Shown here in pieces: positions 1-8,821 of a stretch of DNA of 64,000 nucleotides. The DNA lies in NCBI RefSeq assembly GCF_014172375.1, contig NZ_WNXD01000002.1, forward strand, positions 186,001 to 250,000. Direction: 5' to 3'. Source of the stretch: Pedobacter planticolens (lineage in GTDB: Bacteria > Bacteroidota > Bacteroidia > Sphingobacteriales > Sphingobacteriaceae). The first letter of the stretch is position 1. Each line of letters begins with the position of its first letter. The position numbers and the translations under genes are program-made. The notes beneath the pieces are model-generated. The model did no database searches. It was given only the letters and a program-made list of their open reading frames with translations, and had not been told where the DNA came from.

Positions 1-148
1 TTCAAATCATGTATAACATAAAGCAATCAAATATTGGAATAAAAATAATAACACGCAAACGATTGCGTAAAATAATTTAAAAATAATGTAGAAACATTAA
101 AACATTACCTAGTTTATAGAATAAACGGCATTGAGGTGACTTAAGTCA

Positions 149-781
149 CTAAGTTAACGATAGTACACCTAAATAATAGCTATTGCTTTGTGCACTTTGA
201 TCGTAAGCTACAAAAGCTATATAAACCTGCACTTCATGGCCAGCAGAATTGGGTGGCATTGGAAGTATAGCTGTGCCCGTATGTCGTTTTGCTGCCGCAA
301 GATCATACACAGCCTCGCCAGTTTTTGGAACATAGGCCAATACCATAGCTTGGTCTATTCCCTGATAGTTTCCTTCTTTACTCCAGTTAAAAACAATTTC
401 ATTGCCATTCAGTTCCATGCTTATAGTTTGTGGTAAGGGCATAGAACCGAAACTCACCAATGCCAACGCCGGATCAATTAAATAAGTCTCGTCGGCATTT
501 TGTTTGAATGCGTGTTTACTGTTGTAAGATTTTGCTGCTACAAAGCCTTGATAAGTAGGCGCATAATTTTTAAAACCAACACGCAAAAAGTCCAAGAGTG
601 GTTTGAGCCATGTCTGCATCTGTGCAAACTTATCTCTATTCGCCTGTTCTAGTTTACTAGGTTTCTTTGTTCTTTTTTTTGACCATCCCCTAATAACATC
701 CTGACCATTTAACTGATAGCCTATAACAGAGCCTACCTTACCCGAGAAGCCACCCTTAGCTCCGTTTTTTAGTATTGCCAT
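149..781 (-). CDS. DUF6266 family protein
   Basis: A 210-residue protein of unknown function. The N-terminus (MAILKNGAKGGFSGKVGSV) with a conserved Gly/Lys-rich opening, followed by a WSKKRTKKPS stretch and a NRDKFAQMQTWLKPL helix, is what I recognise as DUF6266, a family frequent in multiple copies in Sphingobacteriaceae. There is no signal peptide or membrane segment. The start ATG at 781 gives the canonical family N-terminus. It stands alone, about 700 bp from the next gene. Family assignment is from memory of the N-terminal pattern; no biochemical role is known to me. Confidence 0.75.
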   Translation of the reverse strand: MAILKNGAKGGFSGKVGSVIGYQLNGQDVIRGWSKKRTKKPSKLEQANRDKFAQMQTWLKPLLDFLRVGFKNYAPTYQGFVAAKSYNSKHAFKQNADETYLIDPALALVSFGSMPLPQTISMELNGNEIVFNWSKEGNYQGIDQAMVLAYVPKTGEAVYDLAAAKRHTGTAILPMPPNSAGHEVQVYIAFVAYDQSAQSNSYYLGVLSLT

Positions 782-927
782 TTCTTAAGTTTTTAGTATT
801 GTGTAAATCTCAAGAGGGATGCCATTACTATGGTAATGAGATTTGTGACTAATTTATCTAGTCATCGTTAACAAGGTAGGAAAGATTATTGACAACTTAA
901 AGTATAACTAATGCTTTACTCAAAATA

Positions 928-991
928 AACAGGGATTTTACAGGGGCTATATAGGGATTTATCCGTGTTTTGTCCCTGTAAAGTCCCTGTT
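928..991. repeat. 18-bp imperfect inverted repeat in a CCCTGT-rich segment
   Basis: The arm AACAGGGATTTTACAGGG at 928-945 is matched by CCCTGTAAAGTCCCTGTT at 974-991 with one mismatch and a loop of about 28 bases. Further CCCTG units follow at about 995-1012. It lies in the 700-bp intergenic stretch 782-1487, upstream of the DUF6266 gene (minus strand). The rest of that stretch shows no gene or RNA that I can support. It may be a structured leader or protein-binding repeat; function unknown. Confidence 0.6.
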
Positions 992-1487
992 AACCCCCTG
1001 TTTAATCCCTGTTAAATTAATTTAAATAGTAAGCATTCTCAAGCCTGACCTCCATACTATCGGACGATAACTATAACAAAAAAAGTTGGCACTCAGCAGT
1101 ATCGCCTTAAAACAATTTTTGCTTCTCTTATTAATATTAAATACCTTATGAAAGATCGAATTTCCTCAAAAGCAAAAACCCTGCTCTACTTATCGTAAAG
1201 TGGCATTTGTAGCTGGGATGAGAGATTTATACAATGCCCTTGGATTTTAGAGTTAACAAATTCTGCTGAATACGTTTTGCTCATATCTTGCAATTTCTTA
1301 ACTCGTCCATAATTTCTTGCTTTAAACGTGTAACCTTTTGAGTATCTGCAAAATTCTAATAGAAAATGGCATATTGTTAACGTATACCCTAGCTTTATTC
1401 CCTATAGTTGTATAAAATTTAGATGAAGCAATGGGAAAACCCATATCAATTAAGTACTTTTAATTGAATTGACCCTCGCAAGTGCAG

Positions 1488-3200
1488 ATGATCGAAAATA
1501 CTTTTGGGAAGAACATCATTCCCGCCAACGACCCTCAAAGATTGGTAGCGCTAAAACGCTACCGCATCATGGATAGTCCATCGGAAGAATCATTTGATAA
1601 CATTGTTAGGTTATGCACCCAGATTTTTGAAGTTCCTATTTCCCTTGTATCGCTTGTTGATGCAGAACGTGTTTTTTTCAAGGCAAATGTTGGCATGGGC
1701 AATGCAAAGGAAGCAAATCGTGGCAAAAGCCTTTGTGCACTCGCAGTTCTTGACCCAGAAGTGACCGTTTTTGAAGATGCACTGAAGGAACCCTGCCTTA
1801 TAGCTAACCCCAATGTTGCAGGGGAATTTGGTCTTCGTTTTTATGCGGGAGCGCCGCTTACCACACATGATGGTTTTCTTATCGGTACCCTTTGCGTCAT
1901 AGACAAAACACCAAGGATATTTTCTAAAAAAGAAAGGCAAATATTGGCTGGAATGGCAGCTGCCATTATGGATCAGATTGAATTACGCCTCTCTGCACTT
2001 GAAGAAATTGAAAAGCATCAGACAAAAAATGCAATAATTATTGAACAGCAGGAGGAAATGAGAACCATCAATGAAGCACTGATGGCCACAAATGAAGAGC
2101 TTAAAATGTCGCATGAGGAGATGATTAATTCTCGTAATTCGGCGCTAGAAGTGAGAGAAAGATTAGAGATAGCATTAGATGCCAGCAAACTTGGGTCAAC
2201 TGAAGTAATGCTGTCTACTGGAGTAATGAACAGTACACCGCAGTTTAAGGCAAATTATGGTTATGGAAAAGATGAACCATTTACCTATCCTGATCTTTTC
2301 AATGCAATATTACCTGATCATCGTGATAGGATTAAGAACTTGGTAAAGATTGCCATCGATAGGAATGATATTTATAAGGCAGAATATCCAGTTAAGTGGC
2401 GTGATGGTTCTATCCATTGGATTAGTGCCCATGGAAGACCACGATATGACAAGAATGGAAAGGTTGATCGAATGGTTGGAATGACTTCGGATATTACCGA
2501 GAGTAAGCTGTTTGAACAACGTAAGGACGATTTTCTTAGTATTGCCAGTCATGAGCTAAAAACACCTGTTACAAGCCTAAAGGCATCACTACAGCTTCTA
2601 AATCGAATAAAAGACAATCCAACTTCGCTTACACATATAAAGCTTATAGAGCAGGCTAATCGGAGCATGGAGAAAATGGACGTGTTGGTTAGCGATCTTT
2701 TAAATATGAATCGAATGGCTGAGGGTCAGCTTAAGTTGGATTTGGAAACTTTTTCAATAGCAGAAATGCTCCAGCAATGTTGTAATCATATACGTGTTGG
2801 CGGAAAATATGAGCTTATTATTGAGGGTGATAGTGACCTTAAGATCCATGCAGATCAGCACAGGATTGATCAGGTGGTTGTTAATTTTGTGAACAATGCA
2901 GTTAAGTACGCACCCAAATCGCTAACAATTAACCTAAAAATAGAAAAACAAGGCAGCAACGCAAAAATATCGGTGACAGATAAAGGGCCAGGAATTTCAC
3001 CTGAAACTCTTCCTCATCTCTTCGATCGCTATTATAGGGCAAGTTACGAAAGCAAGAACTATTCGGGGCTCGGATTAGGGCTTTATATCTGTTCAGAGAT
3101 CATTAAACGTCATGATGGAGAAATCGGAGTAGAGAGCCAGCTTGGCAAGGGAAGTACCTTTTGGTTTACTATCCCTATCAATCTCCAAACAATTGAATAA
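1488..3200 (+). CDS. GAF-PAS sensor histidine kinase
   Basis: A cytoplasmic hybrid-free sensor kinase of 570 residues. Residues about 30-165 are a GAF domain (VSLVDAERVFFKANVG, RFYAGAPLTT). A coiled coil rich in E/M/N follows (about 170-215), then a PAS domain with a PAC end (WRDGSIHWISAHGRP, VGMTSDIT). HisKA carries the H-box SHELKTP with His355. HATPase_c has the N-box VVNFVNNAVKYAP, G1 DKGPGIS, F-box LFDRYYR and G2 GLGLGLYI, so all catalytic boxes are present. No transmembrane helix is seen, so it probably senses an intracellular signal. An upstream in-frame GTG exists at 1482, but ATG 1488 is the better start. No response regulator is adjacent. Confidence 0.92.
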   Translation: MIENTFGKNIIPANDPQRLVALKRYRIMDSPSEESFDNIVRLCTQIFEVPISLVSLVDAERVFFKANVGMGNAKEANRGKSLCALAVLDPEVTVFEDALKEPCLIANPNVAGEFGLRFYAGAPLTTHDGFLIGTLCVIDKTPRIFSKKERQILAGMAAAIMDQIELRLSALEEIEKHQTKNAIIIEQQEEMRTINEALMATNEELKMSHEEMINSRNSALEVRERLEIALDASKLGSTEVMLSTGVMNSTPQFKANYGYGKDEPFTYPDLFNAILPDHRDRIKNLVKIAIDRNDIYKAEYPVKWRDGSIHWISAHGRPRYDKNGKVDRMVGMTSDITESKLFEQRKDDFLSIASHELKTPVTSLKASLQLLNRIKDNPTSLTHIKLIEQANRSMEKMDVLVSDLLNMNRMAEGQLKLDLETFSIAEMLQQCCNHIRVGGKYELIIEGDSDLKIHADQHRIDQVVVNFVNNAVKYAPKSLTINLKIEKQGSNAKISVTDKGPGISPETLPHLFDRYYRASYESKNYSGLGLGLYICSEIIKRHDGEIGVESQLGKGSTFWFTIPINLQTIE

Positions 3201-3207
3201 ACGAAAA

Positions 3208-3237
3208 AGGCTTTTATGGTTTTAACCATAAAAGCCT
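3208..3237 (+). terminator. Strong hairpin after the histidine kinase
   Basis: AGGCTTTTATGGTT and its perfect complement AACCATAAAAGCCT are separated by TT, 8 bases after the kinase stop codon. There is no run of T afterwards, so termination efficiency is uncertain, but position and symmetry fit a transcription terminator. Confidence 0.65.
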
Positions 3238-3484
3238 AGTTTCAAAGTAGCGGTGACGGGAAATATTTAGAACAATTAATGGAGCTTTTGGAGGTGTTGG
3301 AGCCTATTTTGAAAAACGCAAGTGAAGAACACCAACACAATGAAATATAACTTATTGCTTTACAATTAATAACTTGATATACCAATGATTTGATGTTTTA
3401 AATTAATAAAGTATTGCTAATCCATGATAAGTCAGCATGTGATTTCCATCAAATCTTACAGCTTTTCCCTAGTTAAAAAAGATC

Positions 3485-4213
3485 ATGAAAAAAATTTTTA
3501 GTTTAGCATTGGCAACCCTTATCTCATTTGCTGGGTTTTCACAAGTACAAAAGCCCATAGAGGTTCAATTTAAAATGCTGGAAAACAAAACCAGCACTGG
3601 AAAAAAAGAAATAGCTATGTCAGTTTCCATTATTAATCATACCGATAAGGCTATTTATATACCCGGCTTTGATCTATTTGCATCCTTTTCGGGAGTACAT
3701 TTTTATCAAAAAGAAGGCAAGGTTTGGAAGGAGATCAATATTGATACTCATACTTATCAGCTTGATCCCGAAACCAACAAAATCAACCATACCACATTTT
3801 ATGACGATGCAAATAGCCTAAGTAAAAAGTTTAGTCCAAACATCCGTTACCTAAGAAACTATCAGGACAGTTTACTGAAGGCCTATACCAAAGTGGCGCC
3901 AAAGGAGCAAACTACGATCTTGAATGTTCTGAATATGCAGGAACCGCTATTCTTAAAGCCAGGGCAAAGACTGGATAACTATTTTGTTAAAAGCTTGGAT
4001 TATCTTCTGACCAAAAAGATGATATTTAAGATTTCGTTCAACTCGGAACCTCTTGACTCTTTAAAATATTACCGTGGGCCATATTTCTATTCCCGAGGCT
4101 CGAGAGTTAAACAAGAACTTCCTTTCCCAACCAAGATTTTTGGTTATCAGGTCTATTATCCAAAAAGTATAGGGTCCAATGTGTTAATTTTCAATAACAA
4201 CCCTGCACCGTGA
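3485..4213 (+). CDS. Secreted hypothetical protein
   Basis: A 242-residue protein with a clear Sec signal peptide (MKKIFSLALATLISFAGFSQ, cleavage probably after the Ser-Gln region). The mature part looks beta-rich near its N-terminus (ISVQF-like strands, 'MSVSIINHTDKAIYIPGF') and resembles the immunoglobulin-like fold of periplasmic proteins, but I do not recognise a family. Solitary gene with about 280 bp in front of it. Role unknown. Confidence 0.6.
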   Translation: MKKIFSLALATLISFAGFSQVQKPIEVQFKMLENKTSTGKKEIAMSVSIINHTDKAIYIPGFDLFASFSGVHFYQKEGKVWKEINIDTHTYQLDPETNKINHTTFYDDANSLSKKFSPNIRYLRNYQDSLLKAYTKVAPKEQTTILNVLNMQEPLFLKPGQRLDNYFVKSLDYLLTKKMIFKISFNSEPLDSLKYYRGPYFYSRGSRVKQELPFPTKIFGYQVYYPKSIGSNVLIFNNNPAP

Positions 4214-4537
4214 AAGATGTGGATACTTTTGGAATACCTCTCAATTAATCACAAACTTTTTTCAGTCGCTTAACAAAGCTAGCAATTGCAGCACATTCAA
4301 GTCAAGATGTTCCATGATGGAACCAGTTGTCATTCGGCATTTGATCTCGCAATAGTGACTCCAAAATCGCTCAAAATTGCACCTTACTGTAAAACTCACT
4401 GTTGGTATGTGAATTCTCGAATATTTTAACACGTATGTAAAACAAAAAATCCCGCTCTCAAATACGTTTATACAATTACAAATGGGTATTATAATGCATT
4501 AGTAGATAAATAGCAAATCCTACAACTGTGTTTTATT
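4214..4537. other. Intergenic stretch, nothing recognised
   Basis: 324 bp between convergent genes. No open reading frame, RNA gene or convincing hairpin was found on either strand. Confidence 0.5.
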
Positions 4538-5974
4538 TCAGCGATTATTGCTTTTCCTTTTACTCACAAACAGGTAGCAAACATAAAGTAGTAAAATCCA
4601 TCCTGGAATTAACTCAACTGACATTTTTAATCCTGTTAGCCACATAATTACTAAAATACCCACCAGAAATACTAGGCATATATAATTTGATAATGGATAG
4701 ATAAAAGATGGAAACTTGGTTTTTATCTGATCAGCGTCTTTACTCCTTCTAAATTTCAAATGAGTAATGCTAATCATTAGCCAATTGATAATTAGTGATG
4801 ACACAACCAATGACATCAAAATCTCTAATGCTTTATCGGGCATTAGCTTATTGATGATAATACATATTGCTGCAAACAAGCTTGATATTAGAATTGCATT
4901 TATAGGCGCTGAGTTCTTATTGAGCTTCGATAAAAATGAAGGTGCATTTCCTTGTTCTGCCAACCCAAATAACATCCTGCTGTTGCTGTAAACACAACTA
5001 TTATAAACAGACAGCGCTGCCGTTAACACAATAACATTAAGCACATTAGCTATTAAACTTGTAAAGTAAATGGTTTTGCCTAAAAGACTAAACTGAAAGC
5101 CTTTTAAACTTTCAAATACCATAACAAAGGGGCTACTATCTGTGGTAATGTTTTTCCATGGGGATAACGAAAATAGGATTACGAGCGCACCCACATAAAA
5201 AATCAGAATTCGGTAAATAACCTGATTAGTAGCCTTTGGAATTGTTTTTTCGGGCTGTTCAGCTTCCGCAGCTGTTATCCCAATTAATTCTAGTCCACCA
5301 AATGAAAACATGATTAATGCAATTGCAGCAAACAATCCTTGAAAACCCCCTTTCCCATCTACATTTAACAAACCTTTCGGGAAAAACCCGCCGTCATTCC
5401 ACAAATTTTGAATGCTTGCCTGTTCGCCTCCATTACCACTAAACAGCAAGTAAACACCAAAAATAATCATGGCAATAATGGCTACCACTTTTATAATAGA
5501 AAACCAGAATTCTACCTCGCCATACACCTTAACAGAAGTAAGATTTAAGGCATTAATAACTATAAAAAAGAAAAGGCTTGATGTCCACAGTGGGATTTCA
5601 GGCCACCAGAAATGTACGTAAATACCAATGGCCGTTAGCTCCGACATACTTACTAGGATATACAGCACCCAATAGTTCCAACCAGAAGCAAAGCCAGCAA
5701 AAGATCCCCAGTACTTATTGGCGAAGTGGCTAAAGCTACCCGAAACAGGTTCTTCAACTACCATCTCGCCTAACTGGCGCATAATAAAAAAGGCAATAAT
5801 ACCTGCTAGTGCGTAGCCTAAAATTACAGATGGGCCAGCCAATACAGCTGCAGGACCAATACCTAGAAATAATCCCGTCCCTATCGCTCCGCCGAGAGCA
5901 ATTAACTGAATATGCCTATTTTGTAACCCTCTTTTGAGTTTTGTACCCTCAGGTTTTTCGCTTGTTTGTTTCAA
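4538..5974 (-). CDS. APC-family amino acid permease
   Basis: A 478-residue integral inner-membrane transporter of the amino acid-polyamine-organocation superfamily. The N-terminus has the family signature GLQNRHIQLIALGGAIGTGLFLG, typical of AroP/PheP/CycA/GabP-type proton symporters, and about 12 hydrophobic helices follow. The length matches the family (450-500). The FGGLELIGITAAEAEQPEKTIPKA segment is the conserved loop after TM6. The exact substrate (aromatic, Ala/Ser/Gly, GABA) cannot be told from sequence alone. Single-gene unit transcribed towards 4538; a 13-bp palindrome lies just upstream of the start. Confidence 0.9.
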   Translation of the reverse strand: MKQTSEKPEGTKLKRGLQNRHIQLIALGGAIGTGLFLGIGPAAVLAGPSVILGYALAGIIAFFIMRQLGEMVVEEPVSGSFSHFANKYWGSFAGFASGWNYWVLYILVSMSELTAIGIYVHFWWPEIPLWTSSLFFFIVINALNLTSVKVYGEVEFWFSIIKVVAIIAMIIFGVYLLFSGNGGEQASIQNLWNDGGFFPKGLLNVDGKGGFQGLFAAIALIMFSFGGLELIGITAAEAEQPEKTIPKATNQVIYRILIFYVGALVILFSLSPWKNITTDSSPFVMVFESLKGFQFSLLGKTIYFTSLIANVLNVIVLTAALSVYNSCVYSNSRMLFGLAEQGNAPSFLSKLNKNSAPINAILISSLFAAICIIINKLMPDKALEILMSLVVSSLIINWLMISITHLKFRRSKDADQIKTKFPSFIYPLSNYICLVFLVGILVIMWLTGLKMSVELIPGWILLLYVCYLFVSKRKSNNR

Positions 5975-5992
5975 AATCTATGAAATTTACTT

Positions 5993-6005
5993 TACACTAG
6001 GTGTA
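5993..6005. promoter_or_regulatory. Palindrome upstream of the permease
   Basis: TACAC-TAG-GTGTA is a perfect dyad 19 bp before the permease start codon on the minus strand. Position suits an operator, but the site is short and could be chance. Confidence 0.3.
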
Positions 6006-6193
6006 TCCCTAAAAATTTCAACAAAAATGGGAACTTATATTGATTATTTTAAAATTTCCTTTATTTAACCTGTTTGGATTTCATTTTTTGGTTGCATGGA
6101 GTTATTTAAACTTGAAAGCTTTATTTAGATCAAGCGTAAAAATTAGGTGAGGAATTTTTGTAGGTGAAGAGATTGGGCGAAAGATAAGGACAT

Positions 6194-6231
6194 AAAAAAA
6201 CCACCAATCGGATGTGATTGATGGTTTTTTT
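6194..6231 (-). terminator. Rho-independent terminator next to the tRNA remnant
   Basis: AAAAAAACCACCAATC pairs with GATTGATGGTTTTTTT (one G-U pair) around a 6-base loop. The T-run on the minus strand follows directly after the 3' end of the tRNA-like sequence, as expected for a tRNA gene terminator; the hairpin is symmetric enough to work in both directions. Confidence 0.75.
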
Positions 6232-6258
6232 GTAGCCCGTAGGGGAATCGAACCTACT
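6232..6258 (-). other. tRNA 3'-end remnant, probable ICE attachment site (attL)
   Basis: Read on the minus strand this is AGTAGG-TTCGATTCC-CCTAC-GGGCTAC: a TTCGATT T-loop, then an acceptor-like 3' strand, then a terminator. The T-stem is not canonical and nothing upstream (towards 6300) resembles anticodon or D arms, so this is not an intact tRNA. A tRNA 3' end followed by its terminator, with foreign DNA replacing the 5' part, is the usual footprint of a tyrosine-recombinase ICE in a tRNA gene. The restored tRNA and attR should lie to the right of the window. Confidence 0.55.
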
Positions 6259-6436
6259 CGCTAAATGTCTTATTTTCAACGTTTTACAAACAGTTCATTT
6301 TGGACTCACCGAATAACTCACTGCTTTGAAAACTTGTATCTAGTTGCAATTGCTTTCTACTTCAAATTTACTGATAATCAGTTAATTCACAAAATAAAAA
6401 CACATTTTTTATTTATTAGCGCAGCATGGGCAAACC

Positions 6437-7144
6437 CTAGCTTTGTTCCCCGTTCGCTTTCTTAAAATCATAATAGACATCTTCTAATTTCCAGGTATGT
6501 TTTCTTATCCCATCGACGAGCTCCATCAACTGGGTACTATAACGGACATTTCCGAATGCAGCGGCCACTTCGGACTCGATCACCCATAATGAACGGGAAT
6601 GATAGTTGAGCTTTCTTTTGAGTTCCTTCAGGCGCTCCTCGCTCATTCCCTTGGAAGCCATTGAAGGCTTTCTTTTTTTGAGTTTGGCCAGGTCCAGTTC
6701 GTAAACAAATCCCCTGTCCCCGGAATCCCTAAAAACAAAGCCCAGGTTTAGGGCTACTGCTTGGCTCGCTTCCACTTCTTCTTCTGAAAGCTGCTGTGGA
6801 TCGATAGAAATCTGTTGGGTTTCCCTTCCTGTGGATAGATCAGGCAATATGACCTGTGCCATCGCATTGGTCAAAATCCCTTTCTTCCTGTGTTTTGGAC
6901 CCACGTACCAATGCAGGTCCGTACACATGTCCAGTACGACCGCTACATAAACACCATGCTCGTTCTTTATAAAATAAAAGGAATATGGTCCGTCACCAGA
7001 GCTGATCGACATTTTTGGTGTAGGGAGCTCATCCCAATATTTTCCGTAATCGACTGTTTTTGATAACGGGGAAAGGAAAATATCTTTGTGTTCGGTTCTT
7101 TTGTTCAGCCTGTTGAGCAGGGACTGGAATTGGCTTGTTTTCAT
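6437..7144 (-). CDS. GNAT-fold-like hypothetical protein
   Basis: 235 residues, no signal peptide. Residues about 60-125 read as an acetyltransferase-like fold: beta strands (YSFYFIKNEHGVYVAVVLDM), a pyrophosphate-loop-like motif YVGPKHRKKGILTNAM (compare the GNAT motif A, Q/RxxGxG/A), then a helix and a C-terminal strand with GFVFRDSGDRGFVYEL. The C-terminal third (Lys/Glu-rich helices) is unrecognised. It is the first gene of the element inside the attachment site. Enzymatic activity is inferred only. Confidence 0.5.
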   Translation of the reverse strand: MKTSQFQSLLNRLNKRTEHKDIFLSPLSKTVDYGKYWDELPTPKMSISSGDGPYSFYFIKNEHGVYVAVVLDMCTDLHWYVGPKHRKKGILTNAMAQVILPDLSTGRETQQISIDPQQLSEEEVEASQAVALNLGFVFRDSGDRGFVYELDLAKLKKRKPSMASKGMSEERLKELKRKLNYHSRSLWVIESEVAAAFGNVRYSTQLMELVDGIRKHTWKLEDVYYDFKKANGEQS

Positions 7145-7202
7145 CTAAGCTATCTGGTTTGTTGGACTACAAATTACTGAATTTTTTTTTGCAACACCTA
7201 TA

Positions 7203-7293
7203 GTTTTGGCGCGTTATAAAAAACTATACTGCGCCAAAACACAATTAAAAAACATGGTTTTGGCGTGGTATAAAATTTATATTGCGCCAAAAC
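7203..7293. repeat. Tandem pair of long palindromes (operator-like)
   Basis: GTTTTGGCGC (7203-7212) and GCGCCAAAAC (7231-7240) form the first dyad; GTTTTGGCG (7257-7265) and GCGCCAAAAC (7284-7293) form the second. The two units are 54 bp apart start to start and have AT-rich spacers containing TATAAAA. They sit between the divergent genes at 7144 and 7333, and the second overlaps the predicted -33 region of the ATPase gene. This arrangement suggests binding of a dimeric regulator, possibly autoregulation. Confidence 0.75.
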
Positions 7294-7312
7294 TAATTAT
7301 TTCATACCTTTA
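7282..7312 (+). promoter_or_regulatory. Bacteroidetes-type promoter for the ATPase gene
   Basis: TTG at 7282-7284, a 20-base spacer and TACCTTTA at 7305-7312 fit the -33 (TTTG) and -7 (TAnnTTTG) boxes of Bacteroidota sigma-ABfr promoters with one mismatch in the -7 box. It lies 20 bp before the ATG of the ATPase gene and its -33 element overlaps a palindrome arm. Confidence 0.45.
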
Positions 7313-7332
7313 TACCAATAAAATTTAGGTTT

Positions 7333-8772
7333 ATGGAAAAAGTAATAGGAAGAACAGAGGAAAAGGCAATACTCGGGATGATAGAAAAATCCGGGGAAGC
7401 CGAACTACTTGCCGTTTACGGTCGTAGACGTGTGGGAAAAACCTTTCTGATCAGGAACGGGTTTTCAAAACCACCGGTTTTTGAGTTTTCCGGAATACAC
7501 CATGCCTCGTTAGAACAGCAACTGGAAAGCTTCAGCCTTGCCCTGACAGCAGCTACTGGAACGACCATACCTTTGGCCACACCGACAAGTTGGCTACAGG
7601 CGTTCAGCATGCTCAAGCAATATCTTTCTCCGCTGCTGGAAAAAGGTAGAAGCGTAATATTCATAGATGAATTCCCATGGATCGATACTCCAAGATCCGG
7701 CTTTCTTCCCGCGTTTGAGAATTTCTGGAACAGCTGGGCTTCCAAGGAAGAAAACCTTATTGTAGTAATCTGTGGATCGGCTGCCTCATGGATGATCAAA
7801 AAGGTTATCAATAACCGTGGCGGGCTGCACAACCGGGTAACAAAAAGAATAAGGCTCCTGCCCTTTACAGTTGGTGAAACAGCTGCCTATCTCAAACATA
7901 GAAATATCAACCTCGATAAATACCAGCTTTTACAGCTGTATATGGCTATGGGAGGCATTCCCCAGTACCTGAAGGAAATCCAACCCGGTGACAGCGCAGC
8001 CCAGACGATAGACAGGTTGTGCTTTACCAAAGACGGACTACTTCATGATGAATTCAAGAACCTGTACCATTCCCTTTTCGATAGTGCACAGAACCATATA
8101 GATATCGTTAAGGCCTTGGCAAAAAAAGGCAAAGGAATGAGCCGCACAGAAATCATCAAAGCATGTAAACTGACAAGTGGCGGTTATGCAACCAAGTTAT
8201 TGGAAGAACTCAGCGAATCAGGATTCATAAGCCCTTACATTCCCTTCGGAAAAACCAGTAAGGATGCGCTTTATAAGCTTACCGATGAATATTCACTTTT
8301 TTACCTCAAGTTCATTGAAGGTAGCAAGGCAACCGGAAGTGGGACATGGCTTAGGTTCAGCACGGGGATTTCCTGGACAAGCTGGAGCGGAAGTGCATTC
8401 GAAAGCATCTGTATGAAGCATATCCCACAACTAAAAAAAGCGATCGGGATCGAGGCTGTATATGCAGAGGTGTCTGTATGGAGGTACCAGCCAAAAACAA
8501 AAACAGAAAAAGGAGCGCAGATAGACTTGTTGATCGATAGGAATGATTCATGCATCAACATCTGTGAAATGAAGTTCTCTTCAGGTACTTTTGAGATCAG
8601 TAAGGGATATGCAACCGAACTGGAGAACAAGCTTACTGTTTTCCGGAACCAGACCAAAACAAAAAAAACATTGTTTCTTACTATGATGACCACCTTTGGG
8701 GTAAAGAATGCGGCTAATTATCCAGGCCTTGTCCAGAAAGAAATTACCATGGACGCATTGTTTGATATATAA
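7333..8772 (+). CDS. Archaeal-type AAA ATPase with DUF234 nuclease-like C-terminus
   Basis: 479 residues. The N-terminus carries a Walker A GRRRVGKT (residues 30-37) and a Walker B SVIFIDEFPWID (about 110-121), as in the Arch_ATPase/STAND-like group. Residues about 255-320 look like a winged helix (TRTEIIKACKLTSGGYATKLL). The C-terminal part has QIDLLIDR (about 397) and CEMKF (about 411), a D...ExK pattern typical of the DUF234 PD-(D/E)xK-like domain. The length is right for this family. Such ATPases are widespread in Bacteroidota and archaeal mobile regions; their function is unresolved, and roles in toxin-antitoxin or defence functions have been suggested. Preceded by the paired palindromes. 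Confidence 0.85.
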   Translation: MEKVIGRTEEKAILGMIEKSGEAELLAVYGRRRVGKTFLIRNGFSKPPVFEFSGIHHASLEQQLESFSLALTAATGTTIPLATPTSWLQAFSMLKQYLSPLLEKGRSVIFIDEFPWIDTPRSGFLPAFENFWNSWASKEENLIVVICGSAASWMIKKVINNRGGLHNRVTKRIRLLPFTVGETAAYLKHRNINLDKYQLLQLYMAMGGIPQYLKEIQPGDSAAQTIDRLCFTKDGLLHDEFKNLYHSLFDSAQNHIDIVKALAKKGKGMSRTEIIKACKLTSGGYATKLLEELSESGFISPYIPFGKTSKDALYKLTDEYSLFYLKFIEGSKATGSGTWLRFSTGISWTSWSGSAFESICMKHIPQLKKAIGIEAVYAEVSVWRYQPKTKTEKGAQIDLLIDRNDSCINICEMKFSSGTFEISKGYATELENKLTVFRNQTKTKKTLFLTMMTTFGVKNAANYPGLVQKEITMDALFDI

Positions 8773-8821
8773 TCCAAAAAAAGCTAATGCGACGTATCAC
8801 TGCAACGGTACAGATTTTTGG

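Noticed and set aside
928-1015. CRISPR-like repeats
   Set aside because: Units are short, unequal in spacing and part of one dyad; no spacers or cas genes.
6232-6310. Intact tRNA gene on the minus strand
   Set aside because: Only the T-loop and acceptor-like 3' end are present; no anticodon or D arm can be folded upstream and the T-stem is irregular.
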